Part shown: in pieces, positions 1-11,758 of the stretch
How positions within the stretch are numbered: position 1 is the first letter of the stretch
Layout: every line of letters begins with the position of its first letter
Origin: Copromyces sp. CBS 386.78
Taxonomy: Eukaryota; Ascomycota; Sordariomycetes; Sordariales; Sordariaceae
Assembly: GCA_030685235.1 (NCBI GenBank)
Contig: MU839268.1
Span: 1 to 60,709, forward strand
Length of the DNA stretch: 60,709 nucleotides
Direction of reading: 5' to 3'
Program-made: the position numbers and the translations under genes
Notes under the pieces: model-generated
The model's input: only the letters and a program-made list of their open reading frames with translations
Told to the model about the DNA's origin: nothing
Database searches by the model: none

Positions 1-1160
1 AAAAATTTTTGGGGTGCATTAGTGTGCCTTGGCGCACGGGAAGGGTGGGGCTACGGTGCTGGAAGACATTCATTACGGTGCGAAAAGACATTCTCATTAT
101 TTATAGTAGCGTTTTTATTATAAGTATTTTCTACTTTTTTCTTCCTATTTTAAATCTAAATTAATTGTAATTTAACTATAGGCTTTAGTAAGCACAACGA
201 AAATAAGTATAATAAACGACGTTATCGAATAGATTAAGTCCCTTATTATAGAGGAAATTAATAAATAATAGTTCTTATCTCTAATATTAAATAAGTATAC
301 TAATATTATAATAATAGTATACCCTAAGGTCTTTAACGTAGTAAACCCTTACCCTAAATATAAGTATTTTTACAGTCCGATCGAATACCTTAATTTAAAT
401 TAGAACCTAAAAGTAAATATTAATAAGGGTAAGTCCCTTTATCTTTATATATATAAAATATATATTAATAAATATATATTATAGCTAGTAAAAAATTCGA
501 ATTATCGTAGCAATAAATTAAAGAAGTTCTAAACCTATTAATTACTATTTCGAAGATTAATATTAGCGTATATTTTATAGTAGTTAGCAATAAATAATAC
601 GGACTTTATTTTATAAAGAGCGCTTTAATATAAATTATTATATAGTAAATACTTTTTGAAATAAATTTATAAATTATATTAATTCTTTTTTTTTTAGTTC
701 CGTCGGCATTTTTATACTTAATATTGCGGTTTTACAACTATATTAATTAGGGCTCGTTACGAATTAGGCGAAACCTAAATAGGTCGCTAATATATATATA
801 TTTACTTATATTTTTCATATATTCTTACTATTAATAATTAATATTTTAATACCCTACTTCGCTATATCCTTAATAAATAATAACGAACTACGAATTTCTA
901 CTATACTCCTAAAAATACCTAGATTATAAAAAGCATTATATAAAAAATAGAGGAATTTACGTAATGCAATAGGGATTTTAAACGGGTTTATAGTATCCTT
1001 TTTAATTACTACGTAAATTTTATTTTATACTTAATATAAAATAGAATTAATATTTTTATTTTTATAAAAACAGGTTAGAAAAAGCCTCTACCGTAAGGAG
1101 CCTCTTACTATCTAATCCGGGGAATTATTACCAATAACCTATCCCTTATATATTTAAAGT
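1..1160. other. RIP-mutated AT-rich DNA, no gene seen
   Basis: After about 110 bp of fairly normal composition the sequence becomes AT-rich. CpA and TpG are almost absent, while CpG and CpC remain. No reading frame of useful length and no recognisable transposon motif was found. It is probably a decayed repeat whose family can no longer be told by eye. Confidence 0.7.
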
Positions 1161-2740
1161 AGGCTAATAACTATTATAAATTTTATTATATCTTTATATA
1201 GTTAATATATATACTAATTAATAATAGAACCCGACTCTTACCCTTATACGCCCCCCCCCTTAAGTAGGCAGCTAGCTAAATTAGCCTCCGGCCAACTAGC
1301 CGGCTTAAATTAGCTAGTCGGTCTCTTTTATAAATTTTATTATACTTTTATATAATTAATATATATATTAATTAATAATAGAACCCAATTTCCACCCCTA
1401 TACGCCCCCCCCCTTAAGTAAGCAACTAGCCGAATTAGCCTCCGGCCAACCGGCCGCTTTAAGCTAGCTAGTCGGTCTCTTTTATAAGTTTTATTATACT
1501 TTTATATAGTCAATATATATACTAATTAATAATAGAACCCGACTCCCACCCCTATACGCCCCCCCCCTTAGGTAGGTAGCTAGCCGAATTAATTTCTAAT
1601 TACCCGGCCGCTTTAAGCTAATTAGTCGGTCTCTTCTATAAGGCTTTTAATATTTATATATAGTTAATATATATGCTAATTAGTAATAGAACCCGACTCC
1701 CACCCCTATACGCCCCCCCCCTCAAGTAGGCAGCTAGCCGCCGAAGCAGCCTCCGGCCAACTAGCCGCCTCAAACTATTTTTATAAGGCTTTTCGTATCT
1801 ATATATAATTAATATATATATTAATTAATAATAGAACCCGACTCCCACCCCCATACGCCCCCCCCCTTAAGTGGGCAGCTAGCCGTTAAAGTAGCCTCCG
1901 GCCAACCGGCCGCCTCAAACTATTTCTATAAGGCTTTTCGTATCTACATATAATTAATATATGTGCTAACTAGTAATAGAACCCGACTCCCACCCCTATG
2001 CGCCCCCCCCGTCAAGTGGGCAGCTAGCCGCCGAAGTAGCTTCCGGCTAACCGGCCGCCTCAAGCTATTTCTATAAAGCTTTTCGTATCTACATATAGTT
2101 AATACATATGCTAACTAGTAATAAAACCCGACTCCCACCCCTATACGCCCCCCCCCTTAAGTAGGCAACTAGCCGCCGAAGTAGCCTCCGGCTAACCGGC
2201 CGCCTTAAATTATTTCTATAAAGCTTTTTATATTTATATATAGTTAATATATATATTAATTAATAATAGAACCCGATTCCCACCCCTATACGCCCCCCCC
2301 CTTAAATAGGCAACTAGCCGCCGAAGTAGCCTCCGGCTAACCGGCCGCTTTAAACTATTTTTATAAAGCTTTTTATATCTATATATAGTTAATATATATA
2401 CTAATTCGTAATAAAACGCCCTTTATACGCCTATACGCCCTAAGAAGTAACTTCCGGCTAATCGGCCGCTTTAAACTAATTAATCGGTTTCTATAAGGCT
2501 TTTCGTATTTATATATAATTAAAATATATATTAATTAATAATAAAACCCAATTCCTACCCCTATACGCTCCCCCTTTAAAGTAGGTAATTAGCCGCCGAA
2601 GTAGCCTCCGGCCAACCGGCCGCCTTAAATTAGCTAATCGGTTTTTATAAGGTTTTTTATATTTATATATAGTTAATATATATATTAATTCGTAATAGAA
2701 CGCCCTTTACACGCTTATACGCCCTAAGGTAAGTAATATA
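1160..2740. repeat. Tandem repeat, about 11 units of 144-155 bp, RIP-mutated
   Basis: Each unit holds an AT stretch (TTAATATATATACTAATTAA-like), then GAACCCGACTCCCACCCC, TATACG, a run of 8-9 C, and a CTAGCCG/CCGGCC-rich segment. C-runs begin near 1251, 1405, 1559, 1703, 1858, 2003, 2148 and 2293. Degenerate units that have lost the C-run follow near 2437, 2568 and 2721. Spacing is 144-155 bp. The units differ mainly by C-to-T and G-to-A changes, as RIP would produce, and the C-runs survive because CpC is a poor RIP target. No coding potential was seen. Whether it is a stand-alone minisatellite or part of a larger element cannot be decided here. Confidence 0.9.
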
Positions 2741-3774
2741 AATAGAAAGGGTAATTAAACCAAAATAAATACATTTATTTTTAAATTAACGCTACGTATT
2801 TTAATATTGTAATTAATAAATATACATAAAAAACCTACGCCGGCTAAGGATATAAATTTATCGCCCTCTAAAAAAGGGCTTTCGAAGAAGGATTAAAGTA
2901 CGATAAAGTATTTTAAGGATATAATATTACATTACTTTTTAAATTTGAATTATATTATATACATTACTTTTTAATTGAAAATATTAATAGCTATATAAGG
3001 GGTCAATTGAATTATATTATATACTACGAACGTTAGTATATATTATATATATATAAAATAATATATAAATAAATTTGGGAATAAGGGCAATGTGCGTAAT
3101 ATACATAACGGTTGTAAAAATGTAATTTATATTTATAAAAGTGCTTTAATGTTGTATATAGCCTGTACTTTCGGCTTAAGAAAAGTGGAGTGTACACGGA
3201 CCTTTCTGGTGCCCCCGGTCACAGTAGCCGTGACGGCATCGACCGGGAACTGATGGAGCTCCCCGCAGACGGGAGCTACAGCGCTGACAGGAAGCTACCT
3301 CTAGGCTCTAACAAGTGGTACCTCCAGCAAGCCTGTTCCTTGAAGACATCACTTACACCAAGACAACCTCCATACTTGTCCAGATACAAGCTCAACAGAA
3401 AGACATTGAATATATATAGTATGATTTTAAACAAGATCCATAGTCCATAATCTTAGCAAGACGTGAGCCCTATCGTACAATACTACACATGGTGTTCCAG
3501 TGTGAGCATTAGTTCATGCAATCGTGGGATTCAGAGTAGCCATCAAGGTACATGCTCAGGTACCTCTAGTTAGCCGACCCTCCTACCTCTGTGAGCTCGG
3601 TGCCTTTCCACGCCGGGACTTGCAACGAGCTCACCTCAGCTCAATGGGCCACCCAAGCACCAATCATGGTTTCTCAATTAATACACTCCTTGATTGATCC
3701 GTCCCATGGAGTCCATCTGAACCCTCTTCTTCACCTCTTAACGTAACTGTACTGCGGCAGCCATCGGATGTGAC
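2741..3774. other. Transition from RIP-mutated DNA to the gene island; upstream region of the Rieske/AIF gene
   Basis: AT-rich mutated sequence continues to about 3180 and then composition switches abruptly to about 50% GC. Nothing between 3190 and 3774 resembles a gene; an 86-codon frame at 3190-3450 has no family features. The last few hundred bases should hold the promoter of the gene that starts at 3775. No clear TATA box was identified. Confidence 0.6.
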
Positions 3775-5617
3775 ATGATTGCACTGCAGCGTCTCTGCCG
3801 ACCCCTCTCAGCCTCCTGCCAGCGACAACTCCTCTCGACTACTTTGCGCAATCCGACGACAACAACACAATCGCAAACTATCCGTCTATTCTCGTCGACA
3901 CCACACATCACAATGGCGCAGGAATACAAGCTCAAGGGCATCACTTCCCTCAACCTCCAGCCCGGCGAGAAGCACGAGGTCGAGGTTGAGGGTCTCGATG
4001 CAAAGGTCCTCCTCCTCAACGCTGCCGGCAAGACACAGGCCATCGGTCCACGATGCACTCACTACGGGTATGCTACCTGAGAAGCACACTCCCTGTGGAT
4101 AGAAACTCAACGCTAATGTGATTGCATCTAGTGCTCCCTTGGTCAAGGGCGTCCTCGGCCACAACGGAAAGCTGACGTGCCCCTGGCACGGAGCTTGCTT
4201 CAACACCACCACCGGCGATATCGAAAATGCCCCCGCACTCGACGCTCTTCCTGTCTTCAAGGCCACCGAACGCGACGGCGCTGTATACATCACCGGTGAT
4301 GCCGAGACCATCAAGGCCGGCCATCGCAAGCCCAAGTTCAAGTGCAAGGTCAAGGCTGCCGGAGCTCCCGTGTCCGACAAGGTCGTCGTTGTCGGTGGTG
4401 GCTCCGGTGCCTTGGGCGCCGTTGAAGGCTTGCGCGAGCTGGGCTTCTCGGGCCCCGTCACCATGATCACCAACGAAGGCTACCTGCCCATTGACCGCCC
4501 CAAGCTCAGCAAGACCCTCATGACCGACCTCAACAAGCTACAATGGCGCGATGCCGAATGGTTCAAGAGCGGAGACGTCGACATTGTTCAAGACGAGGTT
4601 ACCGGTGTCGACTTTGGCGGCAAGACGGTCAAGACCAAGTCCGGTCAGCAGTACCCCTACTCTAGACTGGTCCTTGCCACCGGCGGCACCCCCAAGCTTC
4701 TGCCTCTTCAAGGCTTCCAGGTCTTGGGCAACGTCTTTACTCTGCGCAATGTCCGCGACGCCGAGAACATCAGCAAGGCTATTGGAGAGAAGGGCAAGAA
4801 GATTGTCATCATCGGCTCCTCCTTTATCGGCATGGAGCTCGCTGGTTGCACGTCGGACGGAAACGACGTGACCATCATCGGGATGGAGAAAACACCCCTG
4901 GAGCGCGTGCTGGGTGAGAAGGTGGGTGCCCTAGTCAGGAAGAACATCGAGTCCAAGGGAGTCAAGTTCTACATGTCGGCTAGCGTCGAAAAGGCCGAGC
5001 CATCAACAGCCGACCCCTCCAAGGTTGGCTCTGTCCATCTCAAGGACGGAACCAAGCTTGATGCCGATATCGTCATTCTCGGCGTCGGCGTTTCGCCAGC
5101 TACCGAGTACCTGAAGGAAAATAGTCTTGTCCGTCTTGAGGACGACGGTAGCTTGAAGGTCGACGAGAACTTTTCGGTCGTTGGACTCAAGGATGTCTAC
5201 GCCATTGGGGACATTGCCTCTTATCCCTACCATGGCCCCGGAGGCGACGGCAAGTATGTCCGCATTGAGCATTACAACGTCGCTCAGAACGCTGGTCGCA
5301 CGGTGGCCCACCATATCGTGCACCCCAACCTTCAGTCCGAGTTCTTCACCCCGGTGTTCTGGAGTGCTCTTGGTGCTCAGCTGCGGTACTGCGGAAACTC
5401 GTACCACGGATGGGATGATCTTGTTCTCCAGGGCGAGCCTGACCAGGGCAAGTGGGTGGCTTATTACACCAAGGGCGAGACGGTTGTAGCTATGGCAAGC
5501 ATGGGCAAGGATCCCGTTATGGCTCAATGTGCCCAGATGATGCAGCTTAACAAGATGCCGAGCAAGTCACAGCTGAAGGATGGACTGGATGTTCTGAGTC
5601 TCGGTCCTCCTCAGTAA
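3775..5617 (+). CDS. AIF-like FAD oxidoreductase with N-terminal Rieske domain (AIFM3 type)
   Basis: The product is 592 aa from two exons (3775-4067 and 4132-5617). The 64-nt intron starts GTATGC and ends ATCTAG, with a CTAAT branch site near 4113. Residues 1-45 are rich in R, S and T and low in acid, like a mitochondrial presequence. A second ATG at 3913 (residue 47) starts at MAQEYKL and could give a cytosolic form. A Rieske [2Fe-2S] domain follows, with C94-T-H96 and C114-P-W-H117. An FAD-binding GGGSGA is at about 186-191, a second dinucleotide site (VIIGSSFIGME) lies near 310-325, and the AIF-type motif DVYAIGDIA comes further on. This domain order is that of AIFM3/ferredoxin-reductase-like proteins, which pass electrons between NAD(P)H, FAD and the Rieske cluster; the partner is unknown. 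The frame is intact although RIP-mutated DNA ends about 600 bp upstream. Confidence 0.93.
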
Positions 5618-6156
5618 GCCTGTGATCATTCTAGGGAGTGGAGGAGGATAATGATGGTTTATGTTGTGATGATTGTTTACCACTTTGACTTAGCAGGCTA
5701 GCCTAATATCCCAATACAATCCTTTGTGATGAAGACGGAGACACAGCGTTCAACATTTGGTCCTCGATTTCTGATAAGGCATACCTAGCCCTAACCCTGA
5801 AGCATTCTGGACCAGACCCAAAATTTGTCGCCGTCAATGTTTCAGCAAAACTCTTCCATTCACAATTGCCCTTGCTGGCCCATGACACTACACAACCACA
5901 CACACCAACGCCGCCACGACGGGAAAAAAAACGCTGGATGTTGGCTGAAGTAGCCCATGCGCCTTACGAAATTGACAATTCTTGATGGGAAATAAACGAC
6001 ACCGCTCAGCGAACGAAGTCAAAGACCGACATCTGAGGCTACAAGCAACCACCCATCGCTACTCCTAACCTACCAACCAAAAGAGGACTCCCCAATTGGG
6101 TTACATCCCAGCCTATAAGTCATTCCCCACTTATCTATCACATTACTCACTAGAAT
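5618..6156. other. Intergenic region between reductase and P450 genes
   Basis: Contains the 3' region of the reductase gene and the promoter side of the P450 gene. No gene was seen; the short frames have no family signature. A TATAAG-like stretch lies near 6114, about 40 bp before the P450 ATG, too close to be assigned with confidence. Confidence 0.5.
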
Positions 6157-8394
6157 ATGTCCCTCTCAACCTTCCGAACCATGCTCGCCTCCTCAATCTC
6201 CCTCCTCCTATCACTCATCCTCTTCATCCTCCTCCTCCTCATCGCCATCATCCTCACCACCTCCCTCTACCGCCTCTACCTCCACCCCCTCGCCCCCGTC
6301 CCAGGGCCCCGCCTAGCAGCCCTCTCCAACACCTGGCACGCCTACCACGCCCGCAACGGCCGCATGTACACGCTAGGCAAGACTTTGCACAAACGATATG
6401 GACCCGTGGTGAGGGTGGGGCCTGATGAGCTTTGGGTTGATGGGAGGGAGGCGTTTAAGACCATATACAGTAAGTAGGTCTTTACTCCCTACTGGAGCCC
6501 GGTTCGAAGTGGAGGTGGAACTTGAAGTGCACTACCAAGACAGACTAGATGCTAACGAGGTTAAAATGGAAAAAAAGGTGCGGGAAGTGGATTTGAGAAA
6601 AGTGATTTTTATCGTATGTCAGGTCCTTTCTTCTTTTTCTTTCCTTTCCTTTTCTATCCCTTGAAGTCTCTCCCGGTTCCAAAAATAAAACTCTAATAAC
6701 CAACAACAGTATCAACCGCCCTGTCCAAACCCACCCTCTCCTTTTCTTTCTCTCCCCTCCCGCCCTTCATCCACCTAAACGTCAACCACCCCGACACCCT
6801 CGACCTCCTCTCCGAGCGTTCCTTGTCTCGCTACCGCCTCCAACGCCGCCTTATAGGGCCGGTCTACCAACTCTCTTCCCTCTTAAAATTCGAACCCCAA
6901 ATCGACGCCGTGTTGGATCACGCCGTCGCCGCATTGCGGAGTCTAGACGGAAAAGAGGTAGACCTAAAAGAGTGGATGCACATCCTAGCCGTCGAGTGCT
7001 TGGGCGCCGTCGTCCTGGGTTGGAGTCCGGGGTACATCAAGGCGAGAAGTGACGGCGGGACGAGCAAGCAGGGGTACAGAGGGTGGAAGCGCAAGAGTGT
7101 GTTTGGCTTGTTTCCTGGGGTTACCAAGGTGGGGTTTTGGGAAGACAGGAACATGAAGTTGGGGATTGGAAAAGAGGTGGGCAGGTGGTTCTCCAACGTG
7201 TGGGGCGTCACTTTTGCGACTCCCAAGGGCTTTAAGCCGTTTTTCACGCCGGTTTATCAGAAGAGTTCGAAAAGGATAGCCGCTGCGCTTATTAACATGA
7301 AGGCGGACGAAATGGAGGTAAAAGTTCCGAGGGCGAAACCGAAACCATCCAACAAGGCCAAGGCCAAGGCCAAGAAAAACAACCTCAAGCCAGCGAAGGA
7401 GAAGGAGGTGGCTAGGCCACATGCACAACACGATCTGCTCGAGGATTTGATCACCCTCCATAAATCCAAGCCGGACCAGTTCACGGAAACCTACCTCCGC
7501 CGCATGGCCACGACCAACTTCGGCGCCGGACACGAAACGCTTTGTTCGGCTTTGACGGCTTGCATGGCCATGGTTGCGACACACGAGGCTGTTCAAAAGA
7601 GGGTTGCGGAGGAGGTAGGGAGTTATCTCCGGGGACAGCATGAGGAGGCCGGTGGCAGTGGGACAATGCATGTACCATTCGACACAACGGCGAAACAGCT
7701 CCCGTATACGTTGGCGGCAATTAAGGAGGCGCAGAGACTGCATCCCGTCATTGCCATGAGTCTTTCGAGGACTGTCCCGAAAGGAATGAAGATAAACGGG
7801 TATCGGGTGCCCGAGGGGACGACGGTGGGGTGTAATCCTGTTGCGCTGCATCGGAATAGCGACATCTTTGGGGCGGATGCGGATGTTTATAATCCTTCTC
7901 GATGGCTCCGAGTCGGGTCAAACACATCTGTAGAGGTATCCGCAACCCAGTCCAACTCCATCCCCGACCCTTTTAACTCAACCTCATCCAACACCAACCA
8001 CCCCGAACCCGAACCCGAACTCAATCCCACATCCTCATCCGCATCCGACTCCGACTCCGACTCCGACTCCGACTCCGACTCCGGCTTAGCTGGCGAGGAT
8101 CAGCAGCCTCAAGAGCAAGCAGAAGACATGGACATGGATAAAAAAAGGTTGAGAGAAATGCTCCACCTAAACCTAACCTACGGCGGCGGCGCACGTACTT
8201 GTCCCGGGCGCCACTTGGCTGAGCTGATAGTGTGGAAAGTGGTTCCCCGACTGATAGCGGAGTTTCGGGTCGAGGTGACGCATATGCCAGCCGAAGAAGA
8301 GATGGAGAGGTATTTTATGAGTATGTTGACGGGGGTTAGGGTGCGGTTTTTGGAGAGGGGGGATGGCGGGAAGGTGGGAGATGGCGGTTCTTAG
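6157..8394 (+). CDS. Cytochrome P450 monooxygenase with low-complexity insertions
   Basis: The product is 665 aa from exons 6157-6469 and 6710-8394. The 240-nt intron starts GTAAGT and ends AACAG with a CTAATAAC branch site; it is long for this genome. Residues about 10-38 form a hydrophobic membrane anchor, followed by a proline hinge (PLAPVPGP). P450 signatures are the I-helix FGAGHET at 375-381, the K-helix E444-x-x-R447, the meander YNPSRW at 498-503 and the heme loop GGGARTCPGRHLA with ligand Cys602. A typical fungal P450 has about 500-530 aa. The excess comes from a Lys/Ala/Pro-rich insertion near residues 300-340 and a Ser/Asp/Pro-rich insertion between the meander and the heme loop, encoded partly by a GACTCC hexamer repeat. 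It is probably an ER-bound oxygenase of secondary or detoxification metabolism. The substrate is unknown and no biosynthetic cluster is visible. Confidence 0.92.
8047..8082 (+). repeat. Coding hexanucleotide repeat (GACTCC)6
   Basis: Six perfect copies encode an Asp-Ser run inside the P450, in the loop before the heme-binding segment. Length changes here stay in frame. Confidence 0.9.
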
Positions 8395-9829
8395 GGGGGC
8401 GAGGGGGGGGTGCGAATGGGAGAGAGGAGAAGGAGGGGCAGATGGGGTTGTGATGGAGATGTAGATCGAAGGGGCAGGAAATACCTATGAGATGGAAGCA
8501 GGCATGCAGCTGGTGTTCACCTACAGGTACCCAGCACCCAAAGCTTCCAAGTTTGTACCAACACTGCACCTTCCCGGCGGTAAGATCGTCGTCGTGGTCA
8601 ATCGAGTGGGGGAAGTTGCATGCTACATGCATGCAGAGAGCATAGGTAGGAAGGGACCACCGGCATTGAATGACGCCTTTGTCCCAGACTTGATTCAACG
8701 TGCTATGGATGACTTGGACCCACGTCTGGTCATTTTCCGAACCATGACAGATAGGATGGAACCTAGCCGACGGTTTTTCGCTATAAGACGAATATATTTC
8801 GGCATACCTTAACCAAACACCATCTCGGTGACCTGTTGCATCTCCAGCTTCTTGGCCGTTCTGTCTGGTAACAACACAAACGCAACGTGAATTTGGTGTT
8901 CCTCGGCATGATTTCCATGTCTCGGACACGACCAGCACCATAGTTTACCTCTTTGAGATGAACAGAAGAGAATATAAACTAGCATCAACTGGGCATGTTG
9001 AGATCGACCGTGCTTGCTTGGGGAAGCCCGTTGCGTTGATGGACTTGAGCAAGTTGAGGTGTTTGTCGAGCTAAGTCCATGTCCGGTTTCTGTCGTTAGT
9101 GATCCGATAAGGTACTGACCGTTGTCCGTACCAGTTCTTCCGTCGCTTCCATCTCCACCGCGCGTATTGCAATTCGTTGCTCCTTAGTTGTCTGGTCGGT
9201 CTTTGGGCTTCTGACTCCGACAGACTCCATTTCCGCCGGGGCCAACACTTGACCGGGCTGCCCAGCGCCGGAGAACCCCAAAGTCTACAGCTAAGGTACC
9301 TTAACTTGCGCCCAAGCCAAGGAAAGCCGAATAAATGCCTCGTATGCGTTTGCATGGCAAGGGACAGCATTATACCATGGAACAAGCGTCCAACAGAACT
9401 GTCAGTGAGGGTCCAGTGACTGGGGCGTGCACCGAGGTTGGGAGGTTGATGGTCGTTCTCCCTGCTCGTACTAGTCTGTGACGGGATTTCCCATTCATTT
9501 CGGGTCGTTTTCCTTTGCCTTTGCTTGTTTTTGAGATTACTGCCGGGGAATCAAGGGTATTGTGCATGAGTGTCCAAGGCAACATGCGGCCAGTGTCTCG
9601 ATTCCCAGACCATGCCGCCGCCACTTCCAAGCAGAATACCTACAGCAACCAAGGCCACCTCAAGAGATAATGCACCAAGAAATCTGTCTCTGACCGGAAC
9701 TCCGGTGTATCCGTATCAAGTTGTCTCAAACAAAAAGAACCCTCCTCCCATTCTTTTCTTTTCCTACACAACCCAAACTATTCCTCCGTGCCACGACACC
9801 TCCAGCAACATCGTGACAACGAGGCCAAA
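8395..9829. other. Intergenic region, no supported gene
   Basis: Several frames of 60-200 codons exist on both strands but none shows a domain, a plausible intron set or biased composition. The pyrimidine-rich stretch just before 9830 (CCTCCTCCCATTC, near 9740) fits a fungal core promoter and 5' UTR for the gene that follows. Confidence 0.5.
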
Positions 9830-11758
9830 ATGAAGGTCTTTCCAATCACCGCGGCCATTATTGGCCAACTCTTACCCACAGTCGTTGGACTTGCACTCGG
9901 TGGCAGTGGCGCACACCGGTGTGATCAGTCGTTCCCTCTAAATGTCAACAATGGCTGCGACAACAGCAATGTCTTCAACTGGTACGCTTGCCAGAACCAA
10001 GCAAACATTAACCCCCAGTGTGTCAACTACATCGATTCCAGCTTCTACGACTTTTGTGTTGAGAGAGGCTTCATCAACGCCTTTGTGACCTCGGCAGCGT
10101 CCACTACCACCGTTACCACCGTCAGACTCACCAGTACCACATACGAGGCCACTTTCATCGAGTCTGTGTAAGTTAACTCACCTTTTATGATGTGAAATAT
10201 GATTGCTGACCTGCTCTTGATAGCACTGCCACCTCTACAGTAACTACCAGAACAGGCGGGACCACCGCAACAGCTACGGCCACCACTACCACTACCACGA
10301 CCACAACCACCACAGCCAGCAGTGCCACCTCCACTACCACAAGAACCATCGGGATCGACACTTACAACAACCCGTTGCAAGGTAGAGACGAAGCTGTTGG
10401 TAGGGGACCATCTTCCAACAACAACAACAACAACAACAACAATAACAACAACAACAACAACAACAACTGCTACAACATCAACGCCAGGAACCTGGGAGAC
10501 TACCCGGCAAACATCCTCCAGTTTGCATGCCGATGCCGGTTTGATGGTGGTGCTGACAATACGGGCTTTCTCTCGGCGGCTCCTTCTACCGTCACTGTGG
10601 TAAGTCGTCGTCTCATGGATCGATATGATGTCTGAGGGTGATTGTTAGGTGGTTTACCTAAGTTATAGTTGAGTACTGATATGATGATGATTCGCAGACC
10701 ATTACCTCCATCTTCTCATACCCAACATACCGGGCTATTGCAACGAGCACCGTATCCACCACGACAGTCACGGTGACAACGGCAGCTACTCCTACTACTA
10801 CTACGATAACAACGACGACTACTACTACCGATACTGCGACTGCGGGCGGTGTTAGCGTAAGTTTGCCCCTTGAACCTCGGGTGCATCAATGATCGTCAAG
10901 ATGGACGGACATACTAACAAAAAACGACTGGAACAGACCCTTACAGTCCTTACCCTCCCGAACGGCTCCACCATTACTCTCTCTCCAGAAATGGCATCGA
11001 CATCGAGAACAACATCGCCCACTAGTTCTACCTCCAACACCCGTAGCACACGCACCACCACATCAAGCACTTCCCTCTCCACCTTCACATCCACATTCAC
11101 AACCACCTTCACCTCCACCATTATAGTCGGTGGCACATCCACCCGCACGACCACCGGGACGACTACAGGAACGAGGACCTCCACTGGAACTTCCACCTTG
11201 ACGACCACTAAAACTAGGAGGTCCACGACCACGAAGACTAGGACATCCACCTTCACCGTTACTTCCACCTTTACCTCGACCTTCACGTCGACCTCGACGC
11301 TGGGTGGCTCGACGACGACGATCACGGGGACGACGACGGGGACGACGACGGGGACTGTGCGGCCTACTTCGCCTACGACAACAACAACGACAACAACTTG
11401 CATAACAGCCCTAAGAGTCACCACCTTGACCGTCGCCGGAACAACAGTCACGTTCACTTTTGCGGCCAACCCCACTGGCATATCCACCACTACAACTACC
11501 AGCAGTACCACTACTCCCACTACTACTAGTACTACTTCTACTACTACTACTAGTACTACTACTACTACTACTACTACGACGACGTCATCGACCACATCAA
11601 GGTGGAAGTGGGGATGGGGAAAGGTGGGTGCGGCGGTGGCTAGTGCTACTCCTACTGCTGGTGTGAATGGTAATGGTAAAAGTGGTGGTGGGTTGGCCTC
11701 GTTTAGGAAGCCGGGTAGGTATGAGGATGATGAGGATTATGAGGATAATGAGGAGTAG
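9830..11758 (+). CDS. Secreted Thr/Ser-rich low-complexity protein, adhesin-like
   Basis: The product is 564 aa from four exons (9830-10167, 10224-10599, 10698-10856, 10937-11758). All three introns start GTAAGT and keep the frame. Residues 1-about 22 form a signal peptide (ITAAIIGQLLPTVVGLA). A small cysteine-bearing domain follows (C31, C43, C54, C64, C76). Next come a Thr-rich stalk, a 17-residue Asn run, a second short Cys segment (FACRCRFDGG) and a long Thr/Ser stalk likely to be O-mannosylated. The C-terminus has a Trp/Gly patch and an acidic tail (YEDDEDYEDNEE) with no GPI signal. This resembles fungal wall or adhesion proteins and no named family was recognised. The repeat-rich body is built from ACN and AAC microsatellites, so length variation between strains is expected. 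Confidence 0.8.
10417..10467 (+). repeat. Coding (AAC)n microsatellite, 17 Asn codons
   Basis: A nearly perfect AAC run with one AAT, inside exon 2 of the secreted Thr-rich protein. It separates the first Thr stalk from the second Cys-containing segment. Confidence 0.9.

Noticed and set aside
1251..2301. CRISPR-like regular array
   Set aside because: The whole 144-155 bp unit is repeated, with no unique spacers, in a eukaryotic RIP-mutated context.
3190..3450. 86-codon frame at the edge of the gene island
   Set aside because: No domain, no upstream signals and an AT-rich end; likely chance.
3886..4473. 195-codon minus-strand frame over the Rieske domain
   Set aside because: It is a shadow of the Rieske/AIF gene, which has clear cluster ligands and an intron.
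6985..7851. 288-codon frame antisense to the P450
   Set aside because: Plus-strand P450 motifs are intact in the same stretch; the antisense product has no family features.
8336..8941. 201-codon minus-strand frame downstream of the P450
   Set aside because: The part overlapping the P450 end is its reverse. The rest has no recognisable features.
10852..11595. 247-codon Val-rich frame on the minus strand
   Set aside because: It is the reverse reading of the ACN repeats of the Thr-rich gene. The four-exon plus-strand gene explains the region.
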